DNA of 10,844 nucleotides from positions 1 through 10,844 of the forward strand of contig QGUH01000045.1 of the NCBI GenBank assembly GCA_003242355.1, read 5' to 3'. The notes beneath the pieces are model-generated. The model saw only the letters and a list, made by a program, of their open reading frames with translations. It was not told where the DNA came from and did not search any database. Within the stretch, counting starts at the first letter, position 1. Each line of letters starts with the position of its first letter. The stretch is from Pseudomonadota bacterium (GTDB lineage: Bacteria > Myxococcota_A > Polyangia > Polyangiales > Polyangiaceae). The position numbers and the translations under genes were made by a program. Below are positions 7,788-10,844 of this stretch, piece after piece.

Positions 7788-7848
7788 CCGACTCGACCCT
7801 CGGAAAGTCGGACCTGCCGGCTCGATGCAGGAAGATCGAGTCGGCAGG
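7788..7848 (+). terminator. structured 3' region of the GH3-barrel operon, with competing hairpins
   Basis: The main hairpin is CCTGCCGGCTCGAT (7813-7826), an 8-base loop, then ATCGAGTCGGCAGG (7835-7848): 14 pairs with one G-U. A smaller stem, CCGACT (7788-7793) with AGTCGG (7806-7811), sits before it. CCGACTCGA (7788-7796) is also fully complementary to TCGAGTCGG (7836-7844), so a rival 9-bp pairing would break the main stem. It starts 12 bases after the barrel gene stop. There is no T tract, so termination would be non-canonical, or the structure protects the mRNA end. Confidence 0.5.
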
Positions 7849-7850
7849 CC

Positions 7851-7888
7851 GCGCTCGATGATCACGTTCCGATGGGGTGATCGGGCGC
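7851..7888 (+). other. further imperfect hairpin after the barrel gene
   Basis: GATCAC (7860-7865) pairs with GTGATC (7877-7882), and the flanking GCGC blocks (7851-7854, 7885-7888) can close the base with an uneven internal loop. TTCGTCC follows. It extends the run of structure behind the operon; by itself it is a weak signal. Confidence 0.3.
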
Positions 7889-7999
7889 TTCGTCCTCTGG
7901 GAGGGGGAGGCGAAGCGTTGCCCCGCTCCGCCCGAGGTTCCCGGAGCCGCCCGTCGGTCCGGAGTGTCGAGCTGCTCGGCGCGGTTGGCGAGCTCCGAA

Positions 8000-8084
8000 T
8001 GGCACACTGTTGCACCGACGATCGATCTTCGTTCGGAATGTGCAACAGCGGTCAATCGGAACCACCCGTAAATCATCGTCGGCA
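8000..8084. repeat. degenerate 85-bp repeat, copy A
   Basis: Matches the segment 8414-8498, which has the same length and a constant 414-bp offset at both ends. The left end TGGCACACTGTT matches copy B at 10 of 12 positions. The middle is poorly conserved. The right ~52 bp agree at roughly three of four positions, including GTGCAACA, CCGGAAC/TCGGAAC and an identical ATCATCGTCGGCA end, with one single-base gap. Identity was estimated by eye. Confidence 0.6.
8007..8048. repeat. 42-bp inverted repeat with perfect 9-bp ends
   Basis: CTGTTGCAC (8007-8015) and GTGCAACAG (8040-8048) are exact reverse complements. Just inside, CGACGA can pair with TCGTTCG with a one-base bulge, giving a long interrupted stem around a TCGATCT loop. 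Copy B keeps only remnants (CTGTTAC at 8421, GTGCAACAC at 8455). Confidence 0.6.
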
Positions 8085-8115
8085 CGCTGTTTCACGTGAG
8101 GGCATCGTGACAGTC

Positions 8116-8183
8116 TGGCACGTGCCAGCGTCCGACACACGGACACTCGTGATCTTTGGCACGCGCCAGCGTCCGACACACGG
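8116..8183. repeat. two near-identical 27-bp direct repeats, 41-bp period
   Basis: Copies at 8116-8142 and 8157-8183 differ at one base (TGGCACGTGCC versus TGGCACGCGCC) and share CAGCGTCCGACACACGG. The first copy begins with the perfect palindrome TGGCACGTGCCA. The 41-bp period is close to four DNA turns, which would place both copies on about the same helix face. They lie 48 bp upstream of the small frame at 8231. They could be regulator-binding sites or two units of the local repeat family. Confidence 0.7.
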
Positions 8184-8230
8184 GTGGTAACGGGAGTGCG
8201 ACGCGACGGCCCGAGACGGGAGGGCGTTCA

Positions 8231-8416
8231 ATGCGCGTTGCGCGTCGAGCGGCCTTGGAGACCACCAACGCTCCGATGCTTTCCGCGTCGAGTTTCATAG
8301 GAGGCTCGCACGTCCCCGTTCCCCCGACAGGGTTCCGCAGCCTCCGTTGCCTGGTTGTAGTCGCTCTCGAGGAATGCTCAGGGTACGCGAATTGGATGGT
8401 GTCGAGAGCTGGGTGA
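8231..8416 (+). CDS. doubtful small open reading frame, 61 aa
   Basis: ATG 8231 lies six bases after GGGAGGG (8218-8224), a good ribosome-binding site, and the frame runs to TGA at 8414-8416. The product begins MRVARRAALETTNAP and has one mildly hydrophobic patch, CLVVVALEE. It resembles nothing recognisable, overlaps the left edge of repeat copy B, and its composition looks like random GC-rich DNA. Listed because of the RBS and the direct repeats just upstream; it may well not be a gene. Confidence 0.18.
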   Translation: MRVARRAALETTNAPMLSASSFIGGSHVPVPPTGFRSLRCLVVVALEECSGYANWMVSRAG

Positions 8417-8498
8417 CACGCTGTTACGACTGACCATCAAAACGTGGTCGGCACGTGCAACACCGTTCGTCCGGAACTGCCGTCGATCATCGTCGGCA
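8414..8498. repeat. degenerate 85-bp repeat, copy B
   Basis: Partner of 8000-8084. It begins TGACACGCTGTT and ends ATCATCGTCGGCA. The same GGCACGCTGTT-type start also occurs at 8081-8091, so copy A's right end doubles as the beginning of another unit, hinting at a once-tandem array. Confidence 0.6.
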
Positions 8499-8732
8499 TC
8501 CGGTGTTGTCGGTGAAAGAACCGTGATGTTCGTGCCGTGGCATTTGTACCGTTCGACGGTGCGGGAGCCCGTTGGAGGGCGAAGCCAGGAACTCGGACGT
8601 TTCGCCCCACCGTTGTTCGAGGGTGCCGTCGGCTCCTTCCGACGCGGGGCGCTTTTGTTCGGAGCTGTCTTCCGCACGTTTTCGGCCTCGCCCAACCGTT
8701 CGTCGGTCTAGGTGGGCGGCGGAGGTGGTTCC

Positions 8733-8882
8733 ATGACCGAGTTCGTCGACATCGAAATCGCGAAGAGCCGAAGGCTGCACTCCCGACGACGGTTCTCGAC
8801 ACGCCATCCTCGTTCGTGTGAACCCGAAGGCCTGGCTTCTTGGTCCAGTCGAATGAGGCTGCGATGGTGCACCGGCCAATAG
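8733..8882 (+). CDS. possible small protein, 49 aa, basic
   Basis: ATG 8733 is seven bases after GGAGGT (8721-8726), one of the best ribosome-binding sites in the window. The product starts MTEFVDIEIAKSRR and is Arg/Ser-rich with two cysteines (29, 46). Its TAG stop (8880-8882) overlaps the terminator-like hairpin at 8869-8890, so RBS, frame and terminator together outline a compact gene. No family is recognised and coding bias after residue ~15 is weak. It could be a small-protein gene, a leader, or chance. Confidence 0.28.
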   Translation: MTEFVDIEIAKSRRLHSRRRFSTRHPRSCEPEGLASWSSRMRLRWCTGQ

Positions 8883-8893
8883 GCCGGTGCTTT
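8869..8893 (+). terminator. terminator-like hairpin with TTT tail
   Basis: GCACCGGCC (8869-8877), loop AATA, GGCCGGTGC (8882-8890), then TTT: a perfect 9-bp GC-rich stem with a tetraloop. On the minus strand no T tract follows, so it is oriented for a plus-strand transcript, whose only candidate gene is the 49-aa frame at 8733 or an RNA starting further left. Confidence 0.5.
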
Positions 8894-8908
8894 CGCGAGG
8901 CCTCGCGA
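8893..8908. other. perfect 16-bp palindrome
   Basis: TCGCGAGGCCTCGCGA reads the same on both strands and abuts the preceding hairpin, giving two structures in a row. As DNA it could be a dimeric protein site; as RNA it has no room for a loop unless the inner pairs open. Confidence 0.5.
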
Positions 8909-9087
8909 GCCGCGTGGGGCTTTTCACCGGCAGGGCTCCGGACGAATCGACGTCTTGTCGGGATCGAGGTTGCCGCCCACCGCCGCGGACATCGTCGTCG
9001 CGACGGTCCCTCGGTCCGTGCACGTCGGAAGAGGGGAACGGGGCGCCTACATCGCGCACGCAACACGCCGCGCCGTTGTGTCGACAG

Positions 9088-9117
9088 TTGGGAAACCGCC
9101 GGTCACTCCGCTACGAT
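9088..9117 (+). promoter_or_regulatory. possible promoter for the PilZ gene
   Basis: TTGGGA (9088-9093) and TACGAT (9112-9117) are 18 bp apart. The -10 box agrees with TATAAT at four positions and the region is locally less GC-rich than its surroundings. Transcription would start near 9124, giving a ~60-base leader. Confidence 0.35.
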
Positions 9118-9187
9118 ACTGCTCGGGTCCGAACCCAGGAGCAGCGCTCACCCGGAATCGCCGTCGGCCGACCCCGAACAGGTTTTC

Positions 9188-10844
9188 ATGACTCAGGATA
9201 CCCGCAAAGACCCGCGCGCCAAGGTGCTCTCGATGACCGTCCGGTACAAGAGCGCGACGCTCGACGAGTTCATCGAGCACCATTCGCACGACGTGAGCCG
9301 CGGGGGCATGTTCATCAAGACTCCGTCCCCGTTTCCGCCGGGCACCCTGCTCAAGTTCGAGGTGAAGCTCGCCGACGAAAAGCGCGTGATGCAGGGGGTG
9401 GGGCGCGTCGTGTGGAAGCGCGAAGTCGCGGAGAGCACGGAGAGTCGCCCCGCGGGCATGGGCGTCAAGTTCATCAAGATCGACGAGGAGTCGCGGCGCA
9501 CCATCGACCGGCTCGTCGCGGCGCGCAGCACGGACTCCAATGCGTTCGATCAGGGGACGGCGGGACGCGTTTCGAGCACGCCCGCGGCGCCCGGCCCGAG
9601 CGCGACGCCGGCTCCTCCCGCGGCGCGAAGGACCTCGCCGCACAAAGCCACCGTCATCGGCCTGGGCGCCATGATCCCACCCTCGAGCCCGGCGCCTGCA
9701 CCCAGCGAGCCGAAGGCGAGCGCGCCGAAGCCGAGCGGGCCGGTCTCGCCTCCCAAGCTTTCCGGCGACTCGGAGCCGCCTTTCGAGGATCGCACGTTGA
9801 TGCGGCAAGCCTCCGAATTGCTTGCCGACGTCGTGCGACAAGCCGGGAGCCCGAGCGAGCCGACGCCGGCGTCCAAGCGCCCGTCGCCGAGTCCCGTGCC
9901 GCGTCCCGAGCCCGGGCGCAGCTTGAGCCCCAAGTCGGTGCCGGCGTCCAAGGGCGGGCCGGCGTCCAAGGGCTCGGCGTCGGCGCCCAGCCCGGGATCG
10001 ACCTCTTCCAAGGCACCGCTCCGCGACCTCGAGCGACCGGCCCCCATGCGCCTCGACATGGAGAGCGGCGAGGATCCCGAAGCGCAGACGACGATCTGGA
10101 AAGCGGCGGAGGCCGCTGCGTTGCTCGCGGCCGCCGCGCGCGACAGCGTTCCGCCACCGGAAGGTGAAGGCGAGCGCCCGACGCACCGCCCCAAGGCGGC
10201 GCCGGCGGAGTCCGACGCCGGTGCGAAGGCGAGCTCCAACGCAGAGAGCAGCGAGGCGAACGGCGCTCCCGGCAAGGAAGGCGGCGAGCGGGACTCGCAG
10301 ATCACGGTGCGCCCTCCTGCCGCCGAAGCGAAGGCTCCGGCAGAGCATGCGGAGGATTCGAGCGCGGAGAAGGAGGCTGCGCCGGCAGCGCCTGCTCCGG
10401 CGGCGCGCGACGAGAAGCCCGAAGCCAAGGCGGAATCGCCGGCCGCGACGACGAGCAGCGCTACCGAGGAGACCGCGAAGCGACGCGCGCCCACCAAAGC
10501 GCGGCGCGAGACCACACGCGCAGAGAAGAGCGCGGTTCCGTCGCAAGCCGCGGAGGAAACGAGCTCCGGCGGTGGTGGCAAAGTCCTGTTCCTCGCAGTC
10601 GCGTTGGCAGCCGCCGCGGGTATCGCGTTCTACGCCACGCGCCCTGCGCCGGAGCCGCCGGCGGAACCGACCGTGGCACGGGAGCCGATCCAGCCGGCGG
10701 CGCCGGTCGAGCCCACGCCGGCAGCCGTCGAGCCCGCTGCGCCGAGCGAAACGATGGAGGCTGTGCCGTCCGCGACGGCTTCGCAGCCGGAGCCGGCGGC
10801 GAGCGCTCCCGAGCCCGCTGCGAGCGCGGAACCCGAAAAGAAGG
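9188..10844 (+). CDS. PilZ-domain c-di-GMP receptor with long disordered tether and single membrane helix (3' end cut by window)
   Basis: 552 codons are visible with no stop. The N-terminal PilZ domain (~5-113) has both c-di-GMP motifs intact: RKDPR (6-10, RxxxR) and DVSRGG (35-40, DxSxxG), followed by GMFIKT and, at 90-96, GMGVKFI. This matches the PilZ subgroup repeatedly found in myxobacteria (TIGR02266-like). Residues ~114-464 are Pro/Ala/Ser then Ala/Glu/Lys-rich and predicted disordered, with three PASK blocks encoded by an exact 13-bp repeat (9865, 9940, 9958). Four Gly (461-464) precede one hydrophobic helix (466-483), then a Pro/Ala/Glu segment to the edge. Cytoplasmic N-terminus and periplasmic C-terminus are expected. 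The ATG at 9188 has only a weak RBS (ACAGG), but later starts would delete RKDPR. What the receptor controls cannot be told. Confidence 0.9.
   Translation, partial: MTQDTRKDPRAKVLSMTVRYKSATLDEFIEHHSHDVSRGGMFIKTPSPFPPGTLLKFEVKLADEKRVMQGVGRVVWKREVAESTESRPAGMGVKFIKIDEESRRTIDRLVAARSTDSNAFDQGTAGRVSSTPAAPGPSATPAPPAARRTSPHKATVIGLGAMIPPSSPAPAPSEPKASAPKPSGPVSPPKLSGDSEPPFEDRTLMRQASELLADVVRQAGSPSEPTPASKRPSPSPVPRPEPGRSLSPKSVPASKGGPASKGSASAPSPGSTSSKAPLRDLERPAPMRLDMESGEDPEAQTTIWKAAEAAALLAAAARDSVPPPEGEGERPTHRPKAAPAESDAGAKASSNAESSEANGAPGKEGGERDSQITVRPPAAEAKAPAEHAEDSSAEKEAAPAAPAPAARDEKPEAKAESPAATTSSATEETAKRRAPTKARRETTRAEKSAVPSQAAEETSSGGGGKVLFLAVALAAAAGIAFYATRPAPEPPAEPTVAREPIQPAAPVEPTPAAVEPAAPSETMEAVPSATASQPEPAASAPEPAASAEPEKK

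Larger units (their letters stand above)
7776..9187. other. 1.4-kb gene-poor, repeat-rich stretch between the barrel and PilZ genes
   Basis: No reading frame on either strand resembles a known protein, and the open frames present are rich in Arg/Ser/Pro as expected of non-coding GC-rich DNA. What it does hold is listed separately: the 3' hairpins of the upstream operon, a 42-bp inverted repeat, two diverged 85-bp repeats 414 bp apart, a pair of 27-bp direct repeats, two short frames with good ribosome-binding sites, a terminator-like hairpin followed by a 16-bp palindrome, and a possible promoter for the PilZ gene. It could be a decayed former gene region, a repeat reservoir, or the site of small RNAs. 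Confidence 0.6.

Noticed and set aside
8116..8183. TGGCAC boxes as sigma-54 promoters (-24 element)
   Set aside because: In both copies the GG-to-GC spacing is 9 bases rather than the required 10, and the -12 TTGC is absent (AGCG).
8000..8500. CRISPR array
   Set aside because: The repeats are few, diverged, of uneven spacing and unlike CRISPR repeats; no cas gene is present.
8378..8695. 105-codon minus-strand frame in the gene-poor region
   Set aside because: TTG start with no ribosome-binding site, runs through repeat copy B, Pro/Ser/Arg-rich, no recognisable domain.
8955..9191. 78-codon plus-strand frame upstream of the PilZ gene
   Set aside because: No ribosome-binding site, overlaps the PilZ start in another frame, and covers the likely PilZ promoter and leader; composition not gene-like.
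9047..10546. 499-codon minus-strand frame opposite the PilZ gene
   Set aside because: Arg/Gly/Ala-rich and featureless; the plus frame carries the PilZ motifs and a membrane helix. Same GC-driven shadow effect.

Overview
The window looks like chromosomal DNA from a large-genome, GC-rich myxobacterium, most likely order Polyangiales (Sorangium/Polyangium-like). Three things point there. The PilZ domain at the right end is of the kind expanded in Myxococcota. The secreted lipoprotein enzyme has a very long Gly/Thr linker after its lipobox. Long antisense frames stay open because third codon positions are almost all G or C. No phage, transposase, integrase or CRISPR signal was seen.

Layout, left to right. 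A tRNA-Arg(CCG) lies on the minus strand (53-126). All protein genes are on the plus strand: a glyoxalase II (gloB-type, 282-1058); an ABC exporter pair resembling E. coli YadG/YadH (ATPase 1222-2241, permease 2259-3020, closely spaced); a 526-bp gap with two good hairpins; a secreted GH3 glycoside hydrolase lipoprotein (3547-6192); and, 59 bp later, a predicted outer-membrane beta-barrel protein (6252-7775). A 1.4-kb stretch without a convincing gene follows (7776-9187). The window ends inside a PilZ protein (9188 to the edge).

How the parts may work together. The ABC pair forms one exporter of unknown substrate. The GH3 enzyme and barrel protein are probably co-transcribed. A surface or periplasmic beta-glycosidase beside a possible porin would suit cleavage and uptake of plant or microbial oligosaccharides, but no substrate can be read from sequence. 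gloB is a stand-alone detoxification gene.

The least ordinary parts are the last two. The gene-poor stretch holds degenerate repeats sharing a GGCACGCTGTT-like start, two 85-bp copies 414 bp apart, a pair of nearly identical 27-bp direct repeats, several strong hairpins, and two tiny open frames with good ribosome-binding sites. The PilZ protein carries both c-di-GMP-binding motifs on a predicted ~350-residue disordered tether that leads to one membrane helix and a Pro/Ala/Glu-rich segment, probably periplasmic. No established system of an undescribed type can be claimed; these two regions are the best leads.
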